Below, piece by piece: positions 5,892-12,447 of a stretch of 12,971 nt of DNA (its first letter is position 1; every line of letters begins with the position of its first letter). Where the stretch lies: positions 1 to 12,971 of the forward strand of contig CAMOUE010000044.1 of the NCBI GenBank assembly GCA_946626265.1, given 5' to 3'. Under the pieces are notes generated by a model. It was not told the origin of the DNA. It did not search any database and saw only the letters and a list, made by a program, of their open reading frames with translations. The stretch is from an uncultured Eggerthellaceae bacterium. Its GTDB lineage: Bacteria; Actinomycetota; Coriobacteriia; Coriobacteriales; Eggerthellaceae. The translations under genes were made by a program, and so were the position numbers.

Positions 5892-7445
5892 ATGGAATTC
5901 GTTGGAACGTTCTGGGCGCTTGTTCCGCCGATCGTCGCGATCGTGCTTGCGCTCATTACGAAGGAGACGTACAGCTCGCTGTTCGTCGGTATTCTGGTCG
6001 GCGCGCTCCTGCTCGCCCAGTTCAACCCGGTTGACACGCTCAACTATCTCATTCTCGGCGAAATCGGCGAAGGCGAGGACGCCATGGGGGTCGGCTTCAT
6101 CAACGCCATTTCGGATCCCTGGAACGCCGGCATCTTCGTCTTCCTCGTCATGCTCGGCATTATGGTCGCGCTCGTGAATGCGGCGGGCGGCTCTGCGGCG
6201 TTCGGGCGCTGGGCGGCGCAACACATCAAGTCGCGCGTGGGCGCCCAGCTCGCCACGTTCCTGCTCGGCGTGCTCATCTTCATCGACGACTACTTCAACT
6301 GCCTCACCGTCGGCGCCGTCATGCGCCCCGTCACTGACGCCGAGCGCGTTTCGCGCGCGAAGCTGTCGTACATCATCGACGCTACCGCTGCGCCGATCTG
6401 CATGATCGCCCCGATTTCCTCGTGGGCTGCCGCCGTTTCGTCCACGGCCGACGGCATTGACGGCGTGTCGGGAATCCAGCTGTTCATCCAGGCGATTCCG
6501 TTCAACTTCTACTCGCTTCTGACAATCGTGTTCCTCGTCGCGCTCATCATCATGGGCTTCGACTACGGCCCCATGGCCAAAGCCGAGATGGAGGCGTACC
6601 ACTCCGGCGAGCTCGGATCGCTCGGCAGCGAGGAGCCCGTCGAGAAGCCTAACGCCTCGCTGCTCGACTTGCTGCTTCCCATCGTCCTGCTCATCATCTG
6701 CTGCGTTATCGGCATGCTGTACGTCGGCGGGTTCTGGGATCCCGAGTCAGAAGTGTACATGGACCTGTCGGGCGCATTCGGCAACACCGATGCCTCGGTC
6801 GGCCTGCCGTGGGGCTCCGTAATCGCCTTGCTCGTTACGTTCATCTACCTGCTCATTCGCCGCGTCGTCACCTTCAAGGAGGCAACCGACTGCTTCGTGA
6901 GCGGCTTCAAGGCCATGGTCCCCGCAATGCTCATCCTCACGTTCGCCCTGACGCTCAAGCTCGCAACTTCCGCTCTCGGCGCCGACATCTTCGTGCATGA
7001 CGCGCTCGAGGGCTCTGCCGAAGGCCTGTACATGATGCTTCCCGCGATCATCTTCCTCGTCGCCCTTGGCCTCGCGTTTGCGACGGGGACGAGCTGGGGC
7101 ACGTTCGGCATCCTCATTCCGATTGTCGTCGCCGTGTTCGACCCGACCTCCACGCTTATGACCATCGGCATCTCCGCGTGCCTCGCTGGCGCCGTGTGCG
7201 GCGACCACATCTCGCCGATTTCCGACACGACGGTCATGGCGTCGGCCGGCGCGAACGTGAACCACATCGAGCACGTCTCGACCCAGATTCCCTACGCGCT
7301 CACGGTTGCCGCGATTTCCTTCGTCTGCTTCATAATCGCAGGCTTCGTCCAGAACGCGTTCATCTGCCTCGCAATCGGGGCCGTTCTCGTCATCGGAGCG
7401 CTCATCGTCTTGCGCAACACCGTCGGCAAGAAGATCGCCGACTAG
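5892..7445 (+). CDS. lysW: NhaC-family transporter, predicted lysine carrier (LysW type)
   Basis: A 517-residue inner-membrane protein with about 11-12 hydrophobic helices, of the NhaC sodium/proton antiporter family. Typical family segments are LIFIDDYFNCLTVG (128-141), IDATAAPICMIAPISSW (172-188), ATGTSWGTFGILIP (397-410) and CGDHISPISDTTVMAS (436-451). NhaC relatives behind a lysine riboswitch were earlier predicted by comparative genomics to be lysine transporters (LysW). The riboswitch directly upstream gives that reading here. A sodium- or proton-coupled lysine import role is inference; plain sodium/proton antiport is the alternative. The ATG at 5892 follows AGGGGG with an 8-nt gap. No partner gene is co-transcribed; the next 650 bp are non-coding. 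Confidence 0.85.
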   Translation: MEFVGTFWALVPPIVAIVLALITKETYSSLFVGILVGALLLAQFNPVDTLNYLILGEIGEGEDAMGVGFINAISDPWNAGIFVFLVMLGIMVALVNAAGGSAAFGRWAAQHIKSRVGAQLATFLLGVLIFIDDYFNCLTVGAVMRPVTDAERVSRAKLSYIIDATAAPICMIAPISSWAAAVSSTADGIDGVSGIQLFIQAIPFNFYSLLTIVFLVALIIMGFDYGPMAKAEMEAYHSGELGSLGSEEPVEKPNASLLDLLLPIVLLIICCVIGMLYVGGFWDPESEVYMDLSGAFGNTDASVGLPWGSVIALLVTFIYLLIRRVVTFKEATDCFVSGFKAMVPAMLILTFALTLKLATSALGADIFVHDALEGSAEGLYMMLPAIIFLVALGLAFATGTSWGTFGILIPIVVAVFDPTSTLMTIGISACLAGAVCGDHISPISDTTVMASAGANVNHIEHVSTQIPYALTVAAISFVCFIIAGFVQNAFICLAIGAVLVIGALIVLRNTVGKKIAD

Positions 7446-7458
7446 CAGGGACCTATCG

Positions 7459-7549
7459 GCAGGCGTCGATGTCGGACCCCGACGCCTGCAAGTAACGCCG
7501 GCTGCCGGCATCTGCCGCGAGCCGCCTGGTTGTCGCCGGGCGGCTCGCG
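7459..7549 (+). terminator. Two strong hairpins after the lysine transporter
   Basis: A 10-bp stem (GCAGGCGTCG 7459-7468 with 7480-7489) and an 11-bp stem (CGCGAGCCGCC 7516-7526 with 7539-7549) follow the stop codon at 14 and 71 bp. Neither has a U-tract. They may protect the 3' end or act with Rho, so the terminator label is tentative. Confidence 0.4.
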
Positions 7550-7604
7550 CCGCCTCTGCGGCCTCTTGCCGCTCCGTCTTTCCTGTGCTACAGCGCAAAT
7601 ACAG

Positions 7605-7841
7605 CGCACTTCGGGCATATCCTACCATCGCCGCCCACGAGCGAGAGCGCACTTCTTGTATATAATGCCACACTCATAAACTCGCGGCATAATATCGAGG
7701 ATGTGCGCTGTGGCCTGGCAGGATATGCCCGAAGAACGGGCGCACTTCGGGCATATCCTGCCATTTTGCCTCCGCGCACAACGCACATCCTCGATATTAT
7801 GCCGCGAAAGCAACGGCATGTCTGAATATCGGAGAAGTGCA
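7605..7841. repeat. Cluster 1 of a 22-bp intergenic repeat family (seven copies)
   Basis: Consensus in pieces: GGCA, then K-R, then ATAT, then four mostly G/C bases, then GAAGTGCG. Copies: 7605-7626 (-), 7648-7669 (-), 7686-7707 (+), 7717-7738 (+, 3' end changed to AAGAACG), 7741-7762 (-), 7782-7803 (-) and 7820-7841 (+, degenerate). There are two subtypes, one starting GGCAGGATATG and one starting GGCATAATATC. The order is outer(-), inner(-), inner(+), outer(+), then outer(-), inner(-), inner(+). Start-to-start spacings of 43, 38, 31, 24, 41 and 38 bp are close to those of cluster 2 (43, 38, 41). No coding potential; ORFs here are frames through the repeats. Confidence 0.88.
7682..7807. repeat. 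Nested long palindrome within repeat cluster 1
   Basis: Outer arms 7682-7707 and 7782-7807 are a perfect 26-bp inverted repeat (each contains CGGCATAATATCGAGG or its complement). Inside lies a second perfect inverted repeat, 7717-7734 with 7745-7762 (18 bp, GGCAGGATATGCCCGAAG), with a 10-nt loop. The whole 126-bp element could fold into one long hairpin in RNA or single-stranded DNA. Confidence 0.92.
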
Positions 7842-7854
7842 TTATCTTATCTGT

Positions 7855-7990
7855 GGACATATCGCGGCAGGAACGCGCTTGGCGACCCGACGGACATATC
7901 GCGGCAGGAACGCGCTTGGCGACCCGACGGACGATCCGCGGCCGCTCGCCACATGCCCGACGGACGATCCGCGGCCGCTCGCGGTGGCCA
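7855..7990. repeat. Tandem repeats: two 37-bp units then two related 33-bp-type units
   Basis: 7855-7891 and 7892-7928 are identical 37-bp units (GGACATATCGCGGCAGG, then AACGCGCTTGGCGACCCGAC). They are followed by a 33-bp unit (7929-7961) and a partial copy (7962-7982) that start GGACGATCCGCGGCCGCTCGC. All units share the CCCGAC/GGAC joint. There are no unique spacers, so this is not a CRISPR array. Confidence 0.88.
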
Positions 7991-8060
7991 CGACATCCGC
8001 ATCCTATCGGCCCGCGCCGCGCAACCCGAACCGCATTCGGGCAGACCGCCACATGTCACG

Positions 8061-8088
8061 AGCCCGCCGGGACAACGCCCGGCGGGCT
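8061..8088 (-). terminator. Strong hairpin after the sodium:solute symporter gene
   Basis: AGCCCGCCGGG (8061-8071) pairs with CCCGGCGGGCT (8078-8088), 11 bp with a 6-nt loop, 16 bp beyond the minus-strand stop codon. No U-tract follows on the minus strand, so intrinsic termination is uncertain. Confidence 0.45.
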
Positions 8089-8103
8089 TCGCAAGCCTTC
8101 TGA

Positions 8104-9753
8104 CTATTCGCGCCTCCCCTTCACGGGAATGGCTATCTCGTCGGCGGCTGCTCCCTCGATGCCCTTGCCCTTGGTCTCGGCTGAAATCTCCTGGCCAGCT
8201 GTCGCGGCCTCGAAGGCGAGGTCGCCGGCGCCCTTCGGCGACGGAGGATTGATTTCAAACGGCACGCTCGGGGTGAACAGGCTCACGACGGGCACGATGA
8301 CTATCGAAAGAATCATGGCCAACGCGCCGGCGTTGATGGGCGAAGCGATCCACGGCGCACCTACGAACCCGGAGATCATGTTGCCGGTCGTAAGCCCCAC
8401 GCCCACGATGAAGCTGACCCACACGGACGCCTTCGACACCTTGCCGGAGTACAGGCCCCACAAAAACGGGCCGAGGAAAGCGCCGGCAAGCGCGCCCCAC
8501 GAGATACCCATGAGCTGGGCAATGAACGGCAGCGAGCCCTGCACCTGAATGATGCCGATACCGGCAGACAGCGCGATGAATACGACGAGCAGCACACGCA
8601 TCCAGGTAATTTGCTGCTTCTCGCTCATGTTCTTCACGATATTGCCCTTGATGAGATCGAGGGTGAGCGTCGAAGACGACGTCAACACGAGCGACGAGAG
8701 GGTCGACATCGAAGCCGAAAGGACCATCACCACGAGCACGCCGAGCAAGATGTCCGGGATGTTCGACACGAGAGCCGGCATGATCGAGTCGTAGACGATT
8801 GCGCCGGTCTTCGGGTTGTACTCGATGAACTGCGATGCTGCCGGGTTCTCGATTGCCAGGCGCCCGAAACCGCCCAGGAAGTAGCTACCGCCCGCAATGA
8901 TGAACGCGAACACGGTCGAGATGATGGCGCCCTGCTTGACGGCCGGGCCGCTCTTGATCGCGTAGAACTTCTGAACCATCTGCGGCAAGCCCCACGTACC
9001 CAGCGAGGTGAGCACCACGACGCCGAGCAGGTTGAACAGATCGGGGCCGAAGAAGCTCGTGTAAGCACCCTGCATCGCCGTGCCCTCTGCTTGGATTTGC
9101 GACAGCGATACCACTGCCTCCGAGAATCCACCGTATCCGTTGAGCACGGCCCAGATGACTGCGACGATGCCGATGAGCATGACGCATCCTTGGATGAAGT
9201 CGTTCATGACCGTTGCCATGTAACCGCCGAGGACGACGTACACGCAGGTCACGAGCGCCATGAAGATGATGCAGTACTCGTACGGCACGTTGATGCCGAA
9301 CGCGATGACGATCAGGCGCGACAAGCCGTTGTACACCGATGCCGTGTATGGAATGAGAAACACGAATATGATCGCCGCAGCCGCGATGCGCAGCGCCTGG
9401 GAGTTGTAACGCTTTCCGAAGAACTCGGGCATCGTCGTCGCCTTCAGGCGATGGGTCATCTCACGCGCACGGGGGCCGAGCACCCACCAGGCCAGAAGCG
9501 ACCCCAAAATCGCATTGCCGATGCCTGCCCATGTGGCGGACAGGCCGTAGCGGTACCCGAACTGCCCTGCGTATCCGACGAATATTACGGCCGAGAAGTA
9601 GCTCGTGCCGTAGGCGAACGCCGAAAGCCAAGGACCGACGTTCCTTCCACCGAGGACGAATCCGTCCACGCTCGACGCAGAACGGCGGGCATACACGCCA
9701 ACGCCGATCGCGATGGCGACAAACAGGATGAGAACGAGTATTTTCCAGATCAT
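8104..9753 (-). CDS. Sodium:solute symporter (SSS/SLC5 family)
   Basis: A 549-residue inner-membrane protein with about 13 hydrophobic helices. The sodium-site helix LSASMSTLSSLVLTSSSTL (345-363) matches the PutP-type pattern of SSS carriers. Helix 1 continues into ASSVDGFVLGGRNVGPW (26-42), the usual family N-terminus, and SAFAYGTSYFSAVIF (44-58) follows. It takes up an organic solute together with sodium; the substrate (proline, pantothenate, a carboxylate or other) cannot be told from sequence. The C-terminal tail (about 495-549) is hydrophilic and rich in alanine, glycine and glutamate, longer than in PutP. The ATG at 9753 has only a weak ribosome site (TTGGAA, 5-6 nt away). The gene is monocistronic, with a structured upstream region. 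Confidence 0.9.
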   Translation of the reverse strand: MIWKILVLILFVAIAIGVGVYARRSASSVDGFVLGGRNVGPWLSAFAYGTSYFSAVIFVGYAGQFGYRYGLSATWAGIGNAILGSLLAWWVLGPRAREMTHRLKATTMPEFFGKRYNSQALRIAAAAIIFVFLIPYTASVYNGLSRLIVIAFGINVPYEYCIIFMALVTCVYVVLGGYMATVMNDFIQGCVMLIGIVAVIWAVLNGYGGFSEAVVSLSQIQAEGTAMQGAYTSFFGPDLFNLLGVVVLTSLGTWGLPQMVQKFYAIKSGPAVKQGAIISTVFAFIIAGGSYFLGGFGRLAIENPAASQFIEYNPKTGAIVYDSIMPALVSNIPDILLGVLVVMVLSASMSTLSSLVLTSSSTLTLDLIKGNIVKNMSEKQQITWMRVLLVVFIALSAGIGIIQVQGSLPFIAQLMGISWGALAGAFLGPFLWGLYSGKVSKASVWVSFIVGVGLTTGNMISGFVGAPWIASPINAGALAMILSIVIVPVVSLFTPSVPFEINPPSPKGAGDLAFEAATAGQEISAETKGKGIEGAAADEIAIPVKGRRE

Positions 9754-9886
9754 TGCGATTCCAATCTACTTTGAGAGGCAACGCGCCTTAGGCAATTAGA
9801 TTCCAGACGAGCATACGCCGGACGGCACCGGCACGCAGGCGCTCCCCGCGCCTGATACAAGTTCGCACACGACCTTCTGCGGGCAA
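9754..9886 (-). other. Leader or promoter region of the symporter gene
   Basis: 133 bp between an upstream terminator and the ATG. It contains a 7-bp hairpin (CAGGCGC 9836-9842 with GCGCCTG 9848-9854) and G/C-rich inverted sequence near 9815-9835. No consensus promoter could be fixed; TCTAAT near 9795 is a weak -10 candidate. Confidence 0.35.
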
Positions 9887-9917
9887 CAAAAAAAGCACCC
9901 GTGAAACCCGTGTGCTA
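9887..9917 (-). terminator. Rho-independent terminator of an unassigned minus-strand transcript
   Basis: On the minus strand AGCAC (9912-9916) pairs with GTGCT (9894-9898), with two more inner base pairs, and is followed by seven consecutive T residues (9888-9894). It points away from the HAD gene and lies 134 bp before the symporter start. No recognised gene ends here, so it ends either a small transcript from about 10100 or an attenuated leader of the symporter. Confidence 0.7.
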
Positions 9918-10088
9918 GCAGTATCGATAATAATAGATTGCGGTGAAGGAGTCGTTGCGGCGGGACATGGGCGTTTCGCGCGTGAGCAAATCAGCGCACG
10001 CCGGCGTACACTGCATGGCGAGCACCTCGCTCATGACGGCGCGCTTGCGCGATCCCGTAAACTCGATATGTCCAAACGCCGAAAGCAT
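9915..10088 (-). CDS. Possible 57-residue small protein
   Basis: An ATG at 10088 opens a 57-codon frame that ends with TAG inside the stem of the terminator at 9887-9917. The peptide begins MLSAFGHIEF, is basic in the middle (SRKRA), has three cysteines and ends AIYYYRYC. There is no clear ribosome site (GGTAAAG is 9 nt upstream) and no known family is recognised. Its only support is the frame running exactly into a terminator that otherwise has no gene. A non-coding RNA or a leader of the symporter is equally possible. Confidence 0.25.
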   Translation of the reverse strand: MLSAFGHIEFTGSRKRAVMSEVLAMQCTPACADLLTRETPMSRRNDSFTAIYYYRYC

Positions 10089-10162
10089 GAGAAAACTTTA
10101 CCACAATAGAGAAGGCGCGCAAGGGCAATATGCAAAAGCTTTTTGGCGTAACCGCCCTTTAA

Positions 10163-10186
10163 CAATCGAACCCGGCGATCGGTCCC
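10163..10186. repeat. Dispersed copy of the 13-bp repeat
   Basis: A full unit CCCGGCGATCGGT (10171-10183), preceded by CAATCGAA and followed by CCC, matches the tandem array at 12341-12444. It lies about 55 bp before the HAD gene. Confidence 0.55.
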
Positions 10187-10227
10187 AGAGCTCGGGCCCC
10201 GCGGCCTTCGCAGCCCTCACAACCCTC

Positions 10228-10233
10228 TATACT
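10228..10233 (+). promoter_or_regulatory. -10 box for a leaderless HAD transcript
   Basis: TATACT lies 6 nt before the ATG at 10240, so the predicted start falls on or next to the A of the start codon. TTCGCA at 10207-10212 could be a -35 box with a short 15-nt spacer. Confidence 0.45.
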
Positions 10234-10239
10234 GTCCAC

Positions 10240-10800
10240 ATGGATGTTTACGATTTCGACGGGACGCTCTACCGGGGCGACTCGACGGCAGATTTCCTGA
10301 GGCATTGCATACGGCGTCACCCTCGCGCGGCGCTCACGTTGCCCTTAACGGGAATCGCCGCCGTCGCCTGCTTCGGCATGCGCGTCATAGACAAGACGAG
10401 GTTCAAAGGCGTGCTCTACCGGCTTTTGCGGTACGTCCCGGCCATCGATGAGGAAATCGCACGTTTCTGGCGCGCCAACGAAGAGAGGATCGCCGGCCCC
10501 TGCCGCCCGAGGCCCGGCGACGTCGTCATTTCCGCCTCCCCCGAATTCCTGCTGCGCGGCGTCTGCGAAAAGCGGGGGCTCATCCTGATCGCCTCCCAGG
10601 TCGATCCAGTCACCGGCCTCGTGCTAGGCCCCAACTGCTCGAACGACGAGAAGACGGCGCGCTTCCGCTCCGCTTTCCCGGGGGCCGAAATCGAGCGCTT
10701 CTATTCCGATTCGCACGATGACGACCCCCTGGCAAGCATCGCGAAGCAAGCCTACTTCGTCCGTGGCGACGAGCTCGTTCCCTGGGAGCGGGCCCTGTAA
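10240..10800 (+). CDS. HAD-IB family phosphohydrolase
   Basis: 186 residues with all four haloacid dehalogenase motifs: DFDGT (5-9; Asp5 nucleophile, Asp7 acid/base), Ser98 in VVISAS, Lys138 in NDEKTARF, and YSDSHDDDP (155-163; Asp157 and Asp161 bind magnesium). The order and the DS-x-x-D-x-P form fit subfamily IB, which includes phosphoserine phosphatase and phosphatidylglycerophosphatase C. A helical cap with a hydrophobic stretch (ALTLPLTGIAAVACFG, 30-45) lies between motifs I and II, as in membrane-lipid phosphatases of this group; the true substrate is unknown. No Shine-Dalgarno precedes the ATG. The frame is open further upstream, but homology to the family begins right at this ATG. It converges with the CoA ligase gene, with a gap of only 12 bp. 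Confidence 0.85.
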   Translation: MDVYDFDGTLYRGDSTADFLRHCIRRHPRAALTLPLTGIAAVACFGMRVIDKTRFKGVLYRLLRYVPAIDEEIARFWRANEERIAGPCRPRPGDVVISASPEFLLRGVCEKRGLILIASQVDPVTGLVLGPNCSNDEKTARFRSAFPGAEIERFYSDSHDDDPLASIAKQAYFVRGDELVPWERAL

Positions 10801-10812
10801 GGCAACCGCCGG

Positions 10813-12051
10813 CTAGTAACGGTTGTCGAATATGCGACGCGTCTTCTTCTCGGACCGCGGCAGCTCGCCCATGGCAACGCCCTTGGCAACCGGCGTCATG
10901 TTCAGCTTCGCCTTGAACAGCGCCTGCATCTGCTGCTCGACGGCTTCCTTGTCCTCGCCTGTCGCGGCGGTCTCGAAGAACACCGTCATGATGTCGCGGC
11001 CGTTCATGTGGTCGATCATGACCTGGTATTCGCTCGATGCGCCGTCGGTGAACGCGATGATCTCCTCGATTTGGGCGGGGAACATGTTGACGCCCTTCAC
11101 CTTGACCATGTCGTCGGTACGGCCGGTGATGATGTCGATGCGCGGATGCTCGTGATGCCCGCAGGCGCATTCGCCCGGCACGAAACGCGACAGGTCGTGC
11201 GTGCGGAAGCGGATGAGCGGCGCACCTTCCTTCTGGAGCGTGGTCAGCACGATCTCGCCCTCTTCGCCATCGGGTAGGATCTCGCCCGTATCGGGGTCAA
11301 CGATCTCGACGTAGATGTAATCGCTCCAAATGTGCATGGCGCTGTCGGCCTGGCAGTTGATGCCGATGCCCGGGCCGTAGATTTCGGTCAGGCCATAGAT
11401 GTCGTACAGCTCGACGCCGAGCTCGTCGGCGATGCGGGCGCGCATCTTCTCGCCCCAACGCTCGGAACCGATGACGCCCTTGCGCAACTTGATCTTGTCC
11501 TTGATTCCACGCTTGGCGATCTCCTCCGCCAAGAGCAGCGCATAGCTCGACGTCGCGCACAGCACGGTGGATTCCATGTCCATCATGAACTGCAGCTGCT
11601 TGTCGGTGTTGCCCGGCCCCATGGGAATCGCCATGGCCCCAAGCAGCTCGGCACCCAACTGGAAGCCAATGCCCGCCGTCCACAGGCCGTAACCCGGCGT
11701 GATGTGGATGCGGTCCGACGGCGTGATCCCCGCGTACTCGTAGCAACGCGCGAACTGGACCGCCCAGTCCTCCACGTCCTTCTTGGTGTAAGGGATGATG
11801 ACCGGCGTGCCGGTCGTTCCCGACGACGAGTGGATGCGGACGATTTTCTCGGGCGGCACGGCGGCGATTCCGAGCGGGTATGCCTCGCGCAGGTCGCCCT
11901 TGTCGGTGAAGGGGAGTTTCTCGAAGTCTGCCTGCGATTTGACGTCGCCCAAGTCGATGTCTGCGAACTTCTTCGCATAGAACGGCGAGCGTTCTTTCAG
12001 GGTGGCGAACTGCTTCGTGATGGCTTCGAACTGTGCGGGTTGCATCTGCAT
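10813..12051 (-). CDS. paaK: Phenylacetate-CoA ligase (AMP-forming)
   Basis: Activates phenylacetate or a related aryl acid to its CoA thioester with ATP in the cytosol. The 412-residue length is close to that of known PaaK proteins. Adenylate-forming motifs are present: the phosphate loop SSSGTTGTP (75-83), YDIYGLTEIYGPG (216-228), FRTHDL (282-287), the hinge ITGRTDDMVKVKG (308-320) and the late lysine region LPRSEKKTRR (397-406). A GECACGHHEH stretch (293-302) replaces the usual short loop before the hinge and may be a metal-binding cluster. The ATG at 12051 has AAGAAGG 5 nt upstream. No paa pathway or indolepyruvate oxidoreductase genes are adjacent. In anaerobes such ligases often pair with 2-oxoacid oxidoreductases or act as reversible CoA-ester enzymes in amino-acid fermentation; that role is inference. 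Confidence 0.92.
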   Translation of the reverse strand: MQMQPAQFEAITKQFATLKERSPFYAKKFADIDLGDVKSQADFEKLPFTDKGDLREAYPLGIAAVPPEKIVRIHSSSGTTGTPVIIPYTKKDVEDWAVQFARCYEYAGITPSDRIHITPGYGLWTAGIGFQLGAELLGAMAIPMGPGNTDKQLQFMMDMESTVLCATSSYALLLAEEIAKRGIKDKIKLRKGVIGSERWGEKMRARIADELGVELYDIYGLTEIYGPGIGINCQADSAMHIWSDYIYVEIVDPDTGEILPDGEEGEIVLTTLQKEGAPLIRFRTHDLSRFVPGECACGHHEHPRIDIITGRTDDMVKVKGVNMFPAQIEEIIAFTDGASSEYQVMIDHMNGRDIMTVFFETAATGEDKEAVEQQMQALFKAKLNMTPVAKGVAMGELPRSEKKTRRIFDNRY

Positions 12052-12255
12052 GATGGCCTTCTTTCTATTTGCGGCGCCCGAGCGCGCGCATGCAATGACT
12101 GATTTGACGAAGTGGAGAGGTGGGATTGCTTCAAGCCTTTGCGAGCGAAGCGTCCCAGATGAAGATAAGCCTCAAGCTCGCGCGAGTCTTGAAGCTAGAG
12201 CCATCGCCCAGCCGTGGCCGCGGCGATGAAGGTGTTGTCGTTTGCAACCTCCATG
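12052..12255 (-). promoter_or_regulatory. Long structured leader of paaK
   Basis: About 200 nt from the predicted start to the ATG. After the small ORF, GCTTCAAG (12188-12195) can pair either with CTTGAGGC (12169-12176, one wobble) or with CTTGAAGC (12128-12135, perfect). The two pairings exclude each other. No U-tract follows, so an intrinsic attenuator is not evident. Confidence 0.4.
12195..12254 (-). CDS. Possible 19-residue leader peptide upstream of paaK
   Basis: The ATG at 12254 lies 8 nt after a good extended -10 box, so it would be translated from a nearly leaderless start. It reads MEVANDNTFIAAATAGRWL and then TAG. The stop codon touches the first arm of a switchable hairpin (GCTTCAAG, 12188-12195), the layout of a translated leader that senses ribosome position. 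There is no homology support and no codon run for one amino acid, though a single Trp sits next to the last residue. Confidence 0.3.
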   Translation of the reverse strand: MEVANDNTFIAAATAGRWL

Positions 12256-12261
12256 GGTGCC

Positions 12262-12270
12262 ATTGTAGCA
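12262..12270 (-). promoter_or_regulatory. Extended -10 promoter of paaK
   Basis: On the minus strand TGC is followed by TACAAT, a TGN extended -10 with five of six consensus bases. No strong -35 is seen. A start near 12255 gives the 200-nt leader. Confidence 0.55.
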
Positions 12271-12340
12271 CGCATTTTGCGACCAAAACGTACGAGTTAT
12301 CTCGACGGCCGGAATCGGGCAATCGGACTCGCAAGCCGAA

Positions 12341-12447
12341 CCCGGCAATCGGCCCCGGCTATCGGACCCGGCTATCGGGCACGGCAATCGAACCCGGCTA
12401 TCGGGCACGGCAATCGGGCCCGACTATCGGGCCCGACTATCGGACCC
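12341..12447. repeat. Tandem array of a 13-bp quasi-palindromic unit (eight copies)
   Basis: Eight consecutive 13-bp units fill 12341-12444 with consensus CCCGGCWATCGGR (variants CACGGCAATCGGG and CCCGACTATCGGG), plus a partial CCC. Two more degenerate units extend left to about 12315. Most units have CCCG/CGGG arms around a 5-nt centre. Another copy lies at 10171-10183. The array is upstream of the paaK promoter and has no coding signal. Confidence 0.88.

Noticed and set aside
7855..7990. CRISPR array
   Set aside because: The repeats are directly adjacent with no unique spacers, and there are no cas genes. The same applies to the 13-bp array at 12341-12444.
7588..8252. Several 60-180-codon ORFs across the repeat region on both strands
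   Set aside because: They are translations of the repeats in multiple frames (recurring GYARSA and FGHILP peptides), without ribosome sites or family matches.
9754..9920. T-box leader of the symporter
   Set aside because: No GGTGGNACCGCG-type antiterminator block; only a terminator hairpin is present.
9943..10239. Upstream extension of the HAD reading frame
   Set aside because: No family similarity before the ATG at 10240. The extension crosses the 13-bp repeat copy and a -10 box.
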